Of a stretch of 64,000 nt of DNA, positions 1 to 7,919 are shown piece after piece. The DNA comes from Clostridiaceae bacterium (GTDB taxonomy: Bacteria > Bacillota > Clostridia > DSM-8532). The stretch lies in assembly GCA_012719545.1 (NCBI GenBank), contig JAAYAD010000101.1:31169-95168 (forward strand), in the 5' to 3' direction. Below the pieces are notes generated by a model. That model had not been told where the DNA came from. It saw only the letters and a program-made list of their open reading frames with translations, and did no database searches. Position 1 is the first letter of the stretch. Each line of letters opens with the position of its first letter. The position numbers and the translations under genes were made by a program.

Positions 1-1
1 C

Positions 2-1102
2 AGCGCAAGCTCATATACTGCACTTAGCACTCAGGGCAACAAATACCACTACCTTATAAGGCAGGTAATTTGGGTAACTGTTGGCCTTATTGCCATGTTT
101 GTTGTATCCAACATAGATTACAGGCGTATTGCATTAAGTTCGCCAATTTTGCTGGTCATATGCGTAGTACTTCTCGTACTTGTGCGTATACCCGGAATAG
201 GAAGCAACGTAAACGGCTCATGGAGATGGTTCAATTTCGGACCTGCTTCCTTTCAGCCTTCCGAGTTTGCAAAAATAGCTCTTATACTATTTCTGTCCTT
301 TAGCCTTTCCAAGAACAGCCACAGGCTTCAATACTTTTTTACAGGACTTCTGCCATATCTTATGGTTGTAGGATTTATTGACCTATTACTGCTTCTTGAA
401 CCTCATAAAAGCGCAACTCTTCTTATAACAATGGTTTCGGCCATAATACTTTTCTGCGCCGGCGCAAGAATATGGCATTTCATAGTTCTTGGAGTTCCTG
501 CCGTTGCAGGCGGTATATATATCATAATGAAAGATGCGTACAGCATGCAGCGAATACTGGCATTCTGGGATCCATTCAAATATCCCCAGGATATCGGTTA
601 TCAGATAATAAATTCCCTTTATGCCATTGCTTCCGGCTCGGTTTTCGGAAGAGGACTGGGAAAGAGCCTTCAAAAATACCTGTACCTTCCTGAGCCCCAC
701 AATGACTTTATCTTCTCCATTCTTGCCGAGGAGCTTGGCTTTGTGGGCGCCCTTACGGTTGTTATACTTTTCATGCTTTTTATCTGGAGAGGCTTAAAAA
801 TTGCAATGAATGCTCCCGATATGATGGGAAGCCTTATTGCTGCCGGAATTACATCTTTGGTTGCTCTGGAGGCTGTTATAAACATTGCGGTTGTAACCTC
901 CACAATTCCTGCCACAGGTATGCCTCTGCCATTCTTCAGCTATGGCGGTACCTCACTGGTCTTCTTGTTAATTGCAATAGGAATCCTTCTGAATATTTCA
1001 AAGGGAGCCTCTCAAATGCCGGTCCGGTCCAAGGGAATAGTGAGTGAAAGCTATGCTGGCCGGGATGTTACTTCACGGAAAGCAGGTGAATTCGATATAT
1101 GA
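2..1102 (+). CDS. ftsW: FtsW/SpoVE-type SEDS peptidoglycan polymerase, 5' end cut by window edge
   Basis: SEDS-family integral membrane glycosyltransferase that polymerises lipid II at the division septum (FtsW) or in the spore cortex (SpoVE). The reading frame is open from base 2 through the first in-frame ATG at 95, which lies inside a membrane segment, so the true start is upstream of the window. Family hallmarks are visible: the long loop with LPEPHNDFIFSILAEELG and the late motif PFFSYGGTSLV, among many hydrophobic helices. The stop overlaps the murG start (ATGA), indicating translational coupling. The dcw context supports FtsW or SpoVE over RodA; the two cannot be separated from this fragment. 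Confidence 0.93.
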   Translation, partial: SASSYTALSTQGNKYHYLIRQVIWVTVGLIAMFVVSNIDYRRIALSSPILLVICVVLLVLVRIPGIGSNVNGSWRWFNFGPASFQPSEFAKIALILFLSFSLSKNSHRLQYFFTGLLPYLMVVGFIDLLLLLEPHKSATLLITMVSAIILFCAGARIWHFIVLGVPAVAGGIYIIMKDAYSMQRILAFWDPFKYPQDIGYQIINSLYAIASGSVFGRGLGKSLQKYLYLPEPHNDFIFSILAEELGFVGALTVVILFMLFIWRGLKIAMNAPDMMGSLIAAGITSLVALEAVINIAVVTSTIPATGMPLPFFSYGGTSLVFLLIAIGILLNISKGASQMPVRSKGIVSESYAGRDVTSRKAGEFDI

Positions 1103-2202
1103 AATATATTATATCGGGTGGCGGCACCGGCGGTCACATATATCCGGGGCTTGCCATAGCAAAAGAAATTATGGCAAATGAGCCCGATGCGCAGATACTT
1201 TTTGTGGGGACTAAAAACGGCCTTGAGAGTAAGCTTGTTCCCCGTGAAGGCTTTAATATAGAATTTGTGGAAGTAAGCGGCTTTAAAAGAAAGCTTTCTG
1301 TTGATACTTTCAGAACGATTGCGAAACTATTAAAAAGCTTTGGAAGAATAAACAGGATTATTAAAGAATTTAAGCCCGACGCCGTTATTGGAACAGGCGG
1401 ATACGTATGCGGGCCGGTTGTTTTTATGGCGGCTCTTAAAAAACTACCCACCATTATACATGAACAGAATGCATTCCCGGGAGTAACCAATAAAATACTT
1501 TCCCATTTTGTGGACGGGGTTGCCATAAGCTTTGAGGAATCCCGTGTTAGATTTAAGGGAAAAGCAAGCATCACCCTTACCGGAAATCCCGTGAGAAGTG
1601 AAATTTTGTCCCTGGACAGACAAAAAGCAAGGAAACTTCTTGGTATATCCAATGATGTTCCGCTGGTGGTTGTGTTCGGAGGAAGCCTTGGCGCAGAGCC
1701 CATTAACGAATGTGTCAAGGATATGATTAACAGCCACTCTGGCCAACCCTGGAACCTCATCTGGGCAACGGGCATGAAGCATTATGAAAATATAATGAGT
1801 AAAATAAAAGTGAAGCTGTCCCCGGAAATTAAAGTAGAACCATATATTTACAATATGGCAGAGGTTTTGGCAGCCGCCGACCTTGTGGTTTGCAGGGGCG
1901 GAGCCATTACAATAAGCGAATTATGTGCCCTTGGTGTACCTTCTGTTATAATTCCTTCTCCATATGTTGCCGAGAACCACCAGGAGCATAATGCCAGAGC
2001 TCTTGAGCGTAACGGAGCTTCTGTGGTTATACTGGAAAGCCAGCTTAATTCAGAGCTTCTTTATGGTCAGATATTGAAACTCATTTCCAATAAAGACCTG
2101 CGTGACAAAATGGCGCAGAGCGCAAGAAAAATGGGGAAGCGCAACGCGTCTTCCGATATTTACCACCTCCTTAAGAAGATAATGAGGGCAAGAACCGTGT
2201 AA
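1099..2202 (+). CDS. murG: MurG: UDP-GlcNAc:lipid I GlcNAc transferase
   Basis: Peripheral membrane GT28 glycosyltransferase that adds GlcNAc to lipid I to make lipid II. At 367 aa it has normal family length. The N-terminal glycine-rich loop GGGTGGHIYPGLAIA (residues about 7-21) is the lipid-I-facing signature. The C-terminal UDP-GlcNAc-binding half shows CRGGAITISELCALG followed by a conserved HQEHNA segment. It overlaps ftsW by 4 bases and precedes murA, so it makes the substrate that the upstream SEDS protein polymerises. Confidence 0.97.
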   Translation: MKYIISGGGTGGHIYPGLAIAKEIMANEPDAQILFVGTKNGLESKLVPREGFNIEFVEVSGFKRKLSVDTFRTIAKLLKSFGRINRIIKEFKPDAVIGTGGYVCGPVVFMAALKKLPTIIHEQNAFPGVTNKILSHFVDGVAISFEESRVRFKGKASITLTGNPVRSEILSLDRQKARKLLGISNDVPLVVVFGGSLGAEPINECVKDMINSHSGQPWNLIWATGMKHYENIMSKIKVKLSPEIKVEPYIYNMAEVLAAADLVVCRGGAITISELCALGVPSVIIPSPYVAENHQEHNARALERNGASVVILESQLNSELLYGQILKLISNKDLRDKMAQSARKMGKRNASSDIYHLLKKIMRARTV

Positions 2203-2288
2203 TACAGTGAACAAGCCCCTTGTAACACCATTTTGCCGGAAGCATATTATGAACTGTGTTCAATTTATGTCTTCCGGGGGTGTCATGC

Positions 2289-3554
2289 GTGAGCATTCTC
2301 ACAATTACCGGCGGTTCAAAACTGAGCGGCATTATAGAAATACCCGGTGCTAAAAACGCTGTTTTGCCGGTTCTTGCCGCTACTCTTTTGAACAAAGGTA
2401 TCAGCATACTTGAGAATTGCCCGGAGTTGGACGACGTCTTTACCATGCTTGAAATACTGTCTGCTTTGGGATGTAAAATCGAAAGAGAAGGTTCCCGGAT
2501 AATAGTAGATGCTACCACACTATCAAGTTCAGTCATACCAGAAAACCTTGCCAAACGGATGAGATCATCAATAATAATGCTCGGAGCGGTACTGGGCCGC
2601 TGCGGTGATGTCCTTGTAAGCTACCCGGGCGGCTGCGAAATTGGCATGCGCCCAATTGACATGCATTTAAGGGCATTGGAGCAGATGGGGGCTGAAGTTG
2701 ACGGCTTAAGTCACGGAATGCTGAAAGTTTCTGCTTCAAAGCTTCAGGGATGCGAAATTCTGCTGGATTATCCCAGTGTAGGAGCAACAGAAAACATCAT
2801 GCTTGCCGCAACTTACGCAGAGGGTGAAACAATAATCAGGAATGCGGCTAAAGAACCCGAGATTGAGGATCTTCAGGAGTTCCTGAAAAAAATGGGCGTG
2901 GACGTTTCAGGAGCAGGCAGCGGTGTAATCCGTATCCAGGGAAAAAAGGAAATTAAAAGCGAGCCTGTGCATAAAATCATTCCCGACAGAATTGTTGCGG
3001 GAACATATCTTGCAGCAGCTGCCGCAACAGGTGGAAGCCTTGTTGTGACAGGTGTTGAATACGATCATATTGGTTCAATTCTATATTGCCTCAAAAGAAT
3101 CGGATGCAAGATAAAGCACTACCAGGGTGGTGTTGTAACCCTTGAATCCCAGGGAAGGCTCAAGGCAATTGATCTTATAAGAACATCTCCATACCCGGGA
3201 TTTCCAACTGATATGCAGCCCCAGATTGTTTCGCTTTTGAGCATTTGCTCGGGGACCAGCATAGTGGTGGAAACTGTTTTTGAAAGCAGGTTCCGATACA
3301 CGGAGCAGCTTTTAAAGCTTGGTGCCGATATTAATGTTCAGGGGCGTGCCGCAATTATCCGCGGTGTTGAAAAATTAAAGGGTGCAGAAGTGGAAGCCAG
3401 GGATTTAAGAGGTGGGGCCGCCCTAATTATTGCCGGGCTTGCCGCCGAAGGAGAAACGAGAATTTCCGGAGTGGGATATATTGACCGCGGCTATGAAAAG
3501 GTGGAAAAGGTGCTATCCAAGGTAGGTGCTCAAATCAGGAGAGTTGAAGACTGA
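2289..3554 (+). CDS. murA: MurA: UDP-GlcNAc 1-carboxyvinyltransferase
   Basis: Catalyses the first committed cytoplasmic step of peptidoglycan synthesis, transfer of enolpyruvate from PEP to UDP-GlcNAc. The protein is about 421 aa. The fosfomycin-target cysteine is present in PGGCEIGMRPIDMHL at residue 116 from the chosen start; further matches to the family are FPTDMQPQ and the C-terminal IDRGYEK. I chose GTG 2289 because GGGGGTG lies about 8 bases upstream and the protein then begins at the conserved ITGGSKLSG strand. An in-frame GTG at 2256 would add 11 atypical residues. It sits where murB often lies in Bacillus dcw clusters. Confidence 0.96.
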   Translation: MSILTITGGSKLSGIIEIPGAKNAVLPVLAATLLNKGISILENCPELDDVFTMLEILSALGCKIEREGSRIIVDATTLSSSVIPENLAKRMRSSIIMLGAVLGRCGDVLVSYPGGCEIGMRPIDMHLRALEQMGAEVDGLSHGMLKVSASKLQGCEILLDYPSVGATENIMLAATYAEGETIIRNAAKEPEIEDLQEFLKKMGVDVSGAGSGVIRIQGKKEIKSEPVHKIIPDRIVAGTYLAAAAATGGSLVVTGVEYDHIGSILYCLKRIGCKIKHYQGGVVTLESQGRLKAIDLIRTSPYPGFPTDMQPQIVSLLSICSGTSIVVETVFESRFRYTEQLLKLGADINVQGRAAIIRGVEKLKGAEVEARDLRGGAALIIAGLAAEGETRISGVGYIDRGYEKVEKVLSKVGAQIRRVED

Positions 3555-3623
3555 ATTCACTCTTGCTATAATGGGATTGATTGACGGCAAGGGAAATTTT
3601 TATACTACGAAGCGGAGCATGGG

Positions 3624-4406
3624 ATGAAAAAAGCCAAAAGACGCGTCAGAAGGCTGATATTTCTTTTTATTGTAGCAGGGCTTGCGTTAGGGCTGTTTAT
3701 GCTGCTTTATGCCCCTATTTTCAGTATATCCTATATTGAAGTATCGGGAAGTACAAGATATTCAGAAGAGGTTATAAAGGAAATGTCCGGCCTTAAAATA
3801 GGCCAGAACGGCTACAGAGGTCTTAAGCTTTCTGCCAGCTCCTTATTTGAGCTTAGACTTTTGGACAGCGAGAAAAGCATAAACAGGCTTCCTTACGTTA
3901 AGGACTCAAGGGTGAGTCTTGTATTTCCTAACGGTGTAAGCATTAAAATTACTGAAAGACAGCCTGCTGCATATATACGCTATCTTGATAACTATTTGAC
4001 TGTTGATGGGGAAGGCTATGTGCTGGAATCAGGTAATAGCGTGCCGGGCCAGGACCTTAAGGAAATCCGTGGTATTGATTTTTCAAAGTATACCATTGGC
4101 GGACCCCTTGAAGCTTCCAACACAGAGCTGATAAGAGTTGCTGTTTCTATAATAAATGCAGTAAAGAGTTCGGATGTAAATTCGGAATTGAAGCTGTACA
4201 GTGTTTTGGACTGGATTGATATAACCGACAGAAATAATGCGCTTTTGTCTCTTGACAACAGGATTATAGTTCGGTTCGATCCCGATGACAAGCTTCAGTA
4301 TAAAATAGATTTTACTAAAGAAATATTTTTTAAAAAGTTAAACTCAAAGGAAGAAGGAAGGCTTGAATTCACGGAGAACCAGAATCCAAGCTTCATTCCC
4401 CGATAG
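3624..4406 (+). CDS. ftsQ: DivIB/FtsQ-type cell division protein
   Basis: Bitopic division protein of the FtsQ-FtsL-FtsB complex that couples the Z ring to septal wall synthesis. It has a short basic cytoplasmic tail (KKAKRRVRR), one membrane helix (about residues 10-32), and a POTRA-like extracytoplasmic domain beginning SISYIEVSGSTRYSEE. Then comes a beta domain containing VKDSRVSLVFPNGVSIKITER and the typical DGEGYVL strand. The 260-aa length fits the family. GGAG lies 6 bases before the ATG. It is placed between murA and sbp, as in Firmicutes dcw clusters. Confidence 0.9.
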   Translation: MKKAKRRVRRLIFLFIVAGLALGLFMLLYAPIFSISYIEVSGSTRYSEEVIKEMSGLKIGQNGYRGLKLSASSLFELRLLDSEKSINRLPYVKDSRVSLVFPNGVSIKITERQPAAYIRYLDNYLTVDGEGYVLESGNSVPGQDLKEIRGIDFSKYTIGGPLEASNTELIRVAVSIINAVKSSDVNSELKLYSVLDWIDITDRNNALLSLDNRIIVRFDPDDKLQYKIDFTKEIFFKKLNSKEEGRLEFTENQNPSFIPR

Positions 4407-4426
4407 AATCAAGGAGGAGTAAATAT

Positions 4427-4762
4427 ATGATTCCTTTGCTAGGGCTTATAGTGGGACTGATAATCGGTATTTTCATACCCTACCATATACCTCAGGAATA
4501 CTCAAACTATGCGGCTGTTGCTATTCTGGCGGCTCTGGATTCGGTTCTGGGAGGGCTTTCTGCATCCCTTGACGGAAAATTTGATATCAAGATTTTCATC
4601 ACAGGATTCTTTGGAAATTCACTTCTAGCAGCGCTTCTGGCCTATATAGGGGACAAGCTTGGAATACAGATACATCTGGCTGCCATATTTGCCTTCGGTA
4701 ACCGTATTTTCATTAATTTTGGCAATATAAGGCGCAAAATAATAAATTCTATTGAACGCTGA
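4427..4762 (+). CDS. sbp: Small basic protein Sbp (DUF1290 family), membrane protein
   Basis: Protein of 111 aa with three hydrophobic segments and a basic C-terminus (RRKIINSIER). It matches the DUF1290/Sbp family that sits just before ftsA-ftsZ in Bacillus and Clostridia. Motifs seen are the N-terminal GLIVGLIIGIFIPYHIP and the central AILAALDSVLGGL. Its biochemical role is unknown; the conserved position suggests a link to division. A strong AAGGAGGAG precedes the ATG. No ftsA follows; 187 bases of non-coding DNA with a promoter separate it from ftsZ. Confidence 0.88.
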   Translation: MIPLLGLIVGLIIGIFIPYHIPQEYSNYAAVAILAALDSVLGGLSASLDGKFDIKIFITGFFGNSLLAALLAYIGDKLGIQIHLAAIFAFGNRIFINFGNIRRKIINSIER

Positions 4763-4849
4763 AACACAATATATTTGGCTTGTTGTAAAATTTTCCATGC
4801 AAAAGCTCAATATATTGGGTTAACCCTGGTATTTTCCCCAAATAAATTA

Positions 4850-4877
4850 TTGCTTTTATATGGGTTTGTAATATAAT
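4850..4877 (+). promoter_or_regulatory. Probable SigA-type promoter of ftsZ
   Basis: TTGCTT (4850-4855), 16-base spacer, TATAAT (4872-4877), about 73 bases before the ftsZ start. It gives ftsZ a transcript separate from the upstream wall genes. Confidence 0.6.
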
Positions 4878-4949
4878 TATAGATAATAGTATTTTTTTCT
4901 AACGGGTTAATTTGCTTACTTAAGATGACGCAAGAAGGAGGATACGAAA

Positions 4950-6047
4950 GTGTTGGAGTTCGATATTGATATGGATAGCTTTGCCCGGATAAAAGTTATC
5001 GGTGTCGGCGGCGGCGGTAATAATGCTGTAAACCGAATGATAGCAGCAGGACTTCGCGGCGTAGAATTTATTGCTGTTAATACTGATAAACAGGCATTAT
5101 TCCTTTCACAGGCTAATACAAAAATTCAAATTGGGGACAAGCTCACCAAAGGTTTGGGAGCAGGCGCCAATCCTGAAATAGGGGAAAAGGCGGCCAACGA
5201 AAGCCGCGATGAAATCGCCATGGCAATTAAGGATGCCGATATGGTATTTGTTACCGCAGGCATGGGCGGAGGCACCGGAACCGGAGCAGCACCTGTTATC
5301 GCTCAAATAGCCAAAGAAATGGGTATCCTCACAGTTGGTGTTGTAACAAAGCCTTTCCTCTTTGAGGGTAAAAAACGCATGCAGCATGCGGAAAAAGGCG
5401 TTGCCAACCTGAAAAACGTAGTTGATACTCTGGTGACAATTCCTAATGACAGGCTTCTTCAGCTTGGAGATAAAAAAATGCCCCTGCTCAAAGCATTCTC
5501 ATTGGCAGACGATGTGTTAAGACAGGGCGTTCAGGGCATTTCAGACCTAATTGCCGTTCCCGGTCTTATTAACCTGGACTTTGCGGATGTTAAGACAATC
5601 ATGCTGGATACAGGTCTTGCCCATATGGGTATTGGACGCGGAACAGGCGAAAACAAGGCAGAAGAAGCAGCTCGTCAGGCAATATCCAGCCCATTGCTTG
5701 AAACTTCAATTGAAGGTGCTAAGGGCGTTCTTCTCAATATTACAGGTGGTGTTGACCTGGGATTGCAGGAAGTCAATATGGCTGCTGAACTTATTCAGGC
5801 TTCTGCAGATCCTGAGGCAAATATTATATTCGGTGCCGTTATTGATGAAAGCCTTAACGATGAGATAATTATCACCGTTATTGCTACAGGCTTTGAGAAG
5901 GGTTCACCCGAGATTAAGCGTCCCGGACAGTTGTTCTCCATTGATGAGAAAAAGCCCAGCGAGCCTGTTAAGAAACCCCTGATTGTGGATGATGATTCAG
6001 AAGGTCCCGAAATCCCTACATTCCTCAAGAGAAAAGGCTTCAGATAA
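4950..6047 (+). CDS. ftsZ: FtsZ: tubulin-like division GTPase
   Basis: Cytoplasmic GTPase that polymerises into the Z ring. The tubulin signature [10 protein letters not shown] spans residues 106-115. The T7 loop [11 protein letters not shown] begins near residue 208 with the catalytic aspartates. The conserved C-terminal peptide ([11 protein letters not shown]) that recruits FtsA, SepF or similar anchors is intact. Length is 365 aa. The start is GTG with AAGGAGG 8 bases upstream. A strong hairpin terminator follows, so the spoIIGA-sigE-sigG genes that often come next in clostridia are absent here. Confidence 0.98.
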   Translation: MLEFDIDMDSFARIKVIGVGGGGNNAVNRMIAAGLRGVEFIAVNTDKQALFLSQANTKIQIGDKLTKGLGAGANPEIGEKAANESRDEIAMAIKDADMVFVTAGMGGGTGTGAAPVIAQIAKEMGILTVGVVTKPFLFEGKKRMQHAEKGVANLKNVVDTLVTIPNDRLLQLGDKKMPLLKAFSLADDVLRQGVQGISDLIAVPGLINLDFADVKTIMLDTGLAHMGIGRGTGENKAEEAARQAISSPLLETSIEGAKGVLLNITGGVDLGLQEVNMAAELIQASADPEANIIFGAVIDESLNDEIIITVIATGFEKGSPEIKRPGQLFSIDEKKPSEPVKKPLIVDDDSEGPEIPTFLKRKGFR

Positions 6048-6092
6048 ACCTTTTGACTTTATTGGCAATTGACATATAAGTTGTGGGATTGT

Positions 6093-6127
6093 AAAATATT
6101 AAGGCATCCATATGCCTTAATATTTTT
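6093..6127 (+). terminator. Rho-independent terminator after ftsZ
   Basis: Perfect 15-bp stem, left arm 6093-6107 and right arm 6112-6126, with a 4-base loop and a T-rich right side. It ends 3 bases before the tRNA gene. Confidence 0.85.
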
Positions 6128-6129
6128 AT

Positions 6130-6205
6130 GCCACCATGGCTCAGTCGGTAGAGCAGCGCATTCGTAATGCGCGGGTCAAGGGTTCGAGTCCCTTTGGTGG
6201 CTCCA
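6130..6205 (+). tRNA. tRNA-Thr (anticodon CGT), CCA encoded
   Basis: A 76-base cloverleaf. Acceptor GCCACCA pairs with TGGTGGC. The D arm has GCTC/GAGC. The anticodon stem GCGCA/TGCGC encloses loop TTCGTAA, giving anticodon CGT, which reads ACG (Thr). The T arm is AAGGG TTCGAGT CCCTT. Discriminator T and CCA are encoded (6202-6205). It has no promoter of its own that I can see between the ftsZ terminator and its 5' end. Confidence 0.96.
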
Positions 6206-6234
6206 GCCTGCAAAAATAATTTCCAGCGTATTCC

Positions 6235-6267
6235 AAAAAGCCCGTTATGCAGGGCTTTTTGCTTTTT
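6235..6267 (+). terminator. Terminator after tRNA-Thr
   Basis: AAAAAGCCC (6235-6243) pairs with GGGCTTTTT (6252-6260) around an 8-base loop, followed by further T-rich sequence. Confidence 0.8.
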
Positions 6268-6288
6268 CCATCATATTTATCCCTTGTT

Positions 6289-6318
6289 TTGTTTATGAAA
6301 TATAAAATGTGATATAAT
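6289..6318 (+). promoter_or_regulatory. Probable promoter of the chromate transporter pair
   Basis: TTGTTT (6289-6294), 18-base spacer, TATAAT (6313-6318), 40 bases before the preferred ATG at 6358. Confidence 0.55.
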
Positions 6319-6357
6319 ACTTCTTGTTTTGTGATTTATAGTTACGAGGACTTATTG

Positions 6358-6933
6358 ATGGACAAGGACAGGAAAAAATTCAGGGTTCTTCTGGATCTTT
6401 TTGTTACCTTTTTCAAAATCGGAGCATTTACAATTGGCGGCGGCCTTGCTATGATTCCGGTTATTGAAAAAGAGATAGTTGATAAGAAGGGTTATATTGG
6501 CAAGGAGGAAATAATAGATGCCTTTGCCGTATCCCAGTCCCTGCCGGGGGTTATAGCCATTAATTCGGCAATTTATGTGGGATACAGGATTGCAGGCTTC
6601 TTGGGAGCCGTTGTTACGACTCTGGGAGTTGTTTTGCCCTCCTTCATAATAATATTGGCTATTGCCGTTTTGTTTAAGACGGTCAGTGGAATTGCCTGGG
6701 TGGATAAACTGTTGACCGGCGCAAAAGCTGGCATCGCGGGAGTAATATTTGTTTCTGTGGTCAACCTTTCAAAAAAGGCTATAAAGGACGTATTCGGCAT
6801 TGTGATAGCCGCGGCAGCCTTTGTTTTGGCAGCAATATTTGATGTAAGCGTAATAATAATTATTCCGGCAGGTGCCATTTTGGGTTACCTTTACCATAAG
6901 GTAAGGGAGATGAAAAAGCATGATACTGATTAG
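6358..6933 (+). CDS. Chromate transporter (CHR) family protein, first half
   Basis: Short-form CHR-superfamily membrane protein of about 191 aa with roughly six helices. It shows the family motifs FFKIGAFTIGGGLAMIPVI and AVSQSLPGVIAINSA. Short CHR proteins act as pairs and export chromate or transport related anions; the natural substrate here is unknown. I chose ATG 6358 because GAGGA lies 7 bases upstream; an in-frame GTG at 6331 lacks a good site. It overlaps the second CHR gene by 14 bases, so the two are translationally coupled. Confidence 0.88.
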   Translation: MDKDRKKFRVLLDLFVTFFKIGAFTIGGGLAMIPVIEKEIVDKKGYIGKEEIIDAFAVSQSLPGVIAINSAIYVGYRIAGFLGAVVTTLGVVLPSFIIILAIAVLFKTVSGIAWVDKLLTGAKAGIAGVIFVSVVNLSKKAIKDVFGIVIAAAAFVLAAIFDVSVIIIIPAGAILGYLYHKVREMKKHDTD

Positions 6934-7459
6934 CCTTTTTCTTGAGTTTTTTAAAATAGGACTGGTTGGCTTTGGCGGAGGCTATGCCATTATTACTCTT
7001 CTTCAGAAGGAACTTATTTCTCTGGGATGGATTACAGCCGAAGAATTTGCAAATATTGCAGCCATTTCTCAGATGACTCCCGGCCCCATTGCGGTAAATG
7101 CAGCCACATATATCGGCTATAGGATTGGAGGCTTCTGGGGGTCGGCAATGGCAACCCTTGGAGTATCAATGCCTTCCTTTATTCTGGTTATCCTTGTGGC
7201 ACATTTTATCTTTAAATTCAAGGAAAGCCGCTTTGTTGACTACTCCATGAAGGGAATCAGGCCTGTTACGGTAGCGCTCATTGCATCGGCGGCAATATTT
7301 TTTGCCTATGAATCCTTTGTGGATTTGGCATTGCCAATGTATATCAATCCGGGTGCCTTTGCCATATTTGTCCTTTCAGTTCTTGCCTCTGCTTTATTTA
7401 AGGTGGACACCATACTTATTATTTTGCTCTCGGGAGTTTTGGGCCTTATAATTTTATAA
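6920..7459 (+). CDS. Chromate transporter (CHR) family protein, second half
   Basis: Second short CHR protein, 179 aa, with the homologous motifs FFKIGLVGFGGGYAIITLL and AAISQMTPGPIAVNAAT, and a hydrophobic multi-helix profile. With the upstream gene it should form the heteromeric equivalent of a long two-domain ChrA. GGGAGATG precedes its ATG inside the end of the first gene. No chrB or other chromate-resistance gene is nearby, so the substrate is uncertain. Confidence 0.88.
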   Translation: MILISLFLEFFKIGLVGFGGGYAIITLLQKELISLGWITAEEFANIAAISQMTPGPIAVNAATYIGYRIGGFWGSAMATLGVSMPSFILVILVAHFIFKFKESRFVDYSMKGIRPVTVALIASAAIFFAYESFVDLALPMYINPGAFAIFVLSVLASALFKVDTILIILLSGVLGLIIL

Positions 7460-7510
7460 TAGGTCAAAAAGGCAGAATACTATTTTAGAAGAACCATAAA
7501 GAAAGGCAAC

Positions 7511-7539
7511 AAAAAAGCTCACGCGATGCGCGGTGAGCC
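7511..7539 (-). terminator. Terminator after the HPr-like gene
   Basis: Read on the minus strand, GGCTCACCGCG and CGCGTGAGC form a stem with one bulge, followed by six T residues. Confidence 0.75.
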
Positions 7540-7553
7540 GAAGAAGGAAAGTC

Positions 7554-7784
7554 TTAATCTACGATAAATGACTTGATTTCATTAATGAAATCATCGGCAT
7601 TGTCATTGTGAACCTCGACTTTTATAGGCTTTGAAAGGTCAAGGCTGAAAATGCCCATTATTGATTTGGCATCCACTATATATCTGCCTGATGTGAGGTC
7701 CACATCAAAGTCATACTTGTTGACAATGTTTACAAAATCCTTGACATCATTAATGGATTTCAACTGGATGTTGAAAGTTTTCAT
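7554..7784 (-). CDS. HPr-fold protein lacking the phosphorylatable histidine
   Basis: Protein of 76 aa that aligns with the PTS phosphocarrier HPr over its whole length. The segment VDAKSIMGIFSL (residues 37-48) is the classic HPr Ser46 region, with Ser at position 41. The His15 position falls at about residue 10, which is Ser, and there is no GLHARPA motif. It therefore cannot act as a normal phosphocarrier. HPr kinase-style phosphorylation at Ser41 remains possible by inference. It stands alone, divergent from mtaB, with its own terminator. Confidence 0.75.
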   Translation of the reverse strand: MKTFNIQLKSINDVKDFVNIVNKYDFDVDLTSGRYIVDAKSIMGIFSLDLSKPIKVEVHNDNADDFINEIKSFIVD

Positions 7785-7837
7785 CGGCTAATTCACCGCC
7801 TTTCAGGATATTAAATACTACTAACATTATTTATAGT

Positions 7838-7853
7838 TTATTACCAGTAATAA
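7838..7853. promoter_or_regulatory. Perfect 16-bp palindrome between divergent genes (possible operator)
   Basis: TTATTACCAGTAATAA is fully palindromic and lies about 55 bp upstream of the HPr-like gene and 67 bp upstream of mtaB. Its binding protein is unknown. Confidence 0.4.
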
Positions 7854-7919
7854 CCTAAGTCAATTAACATTTATATTAAAAGTTTAAAAATATAACAGTA
7901 TTTTTTGGGAAGTGACGTA

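Noticed and set aside
386..700. Antisense ORFs inside ftsW, murG and other long genes
   Set aside because: Shadows of the coding strand, without ribosome-binding sites or known families.
2256..2288. N-terminal extension of MurA from GTG 2256
   Set aside because: No Shine-Dalgarno sequence before 2256, and the extra residues are atypical; GTG 2289 fits homologues.
6130..6205. tRNA-Thr as an integration site (att) for a mobile element
   Set aside because: No integrase gene or repeat of the tRNA 3' end is seen downstream; the chromate transporter genes look like normal chromosome.
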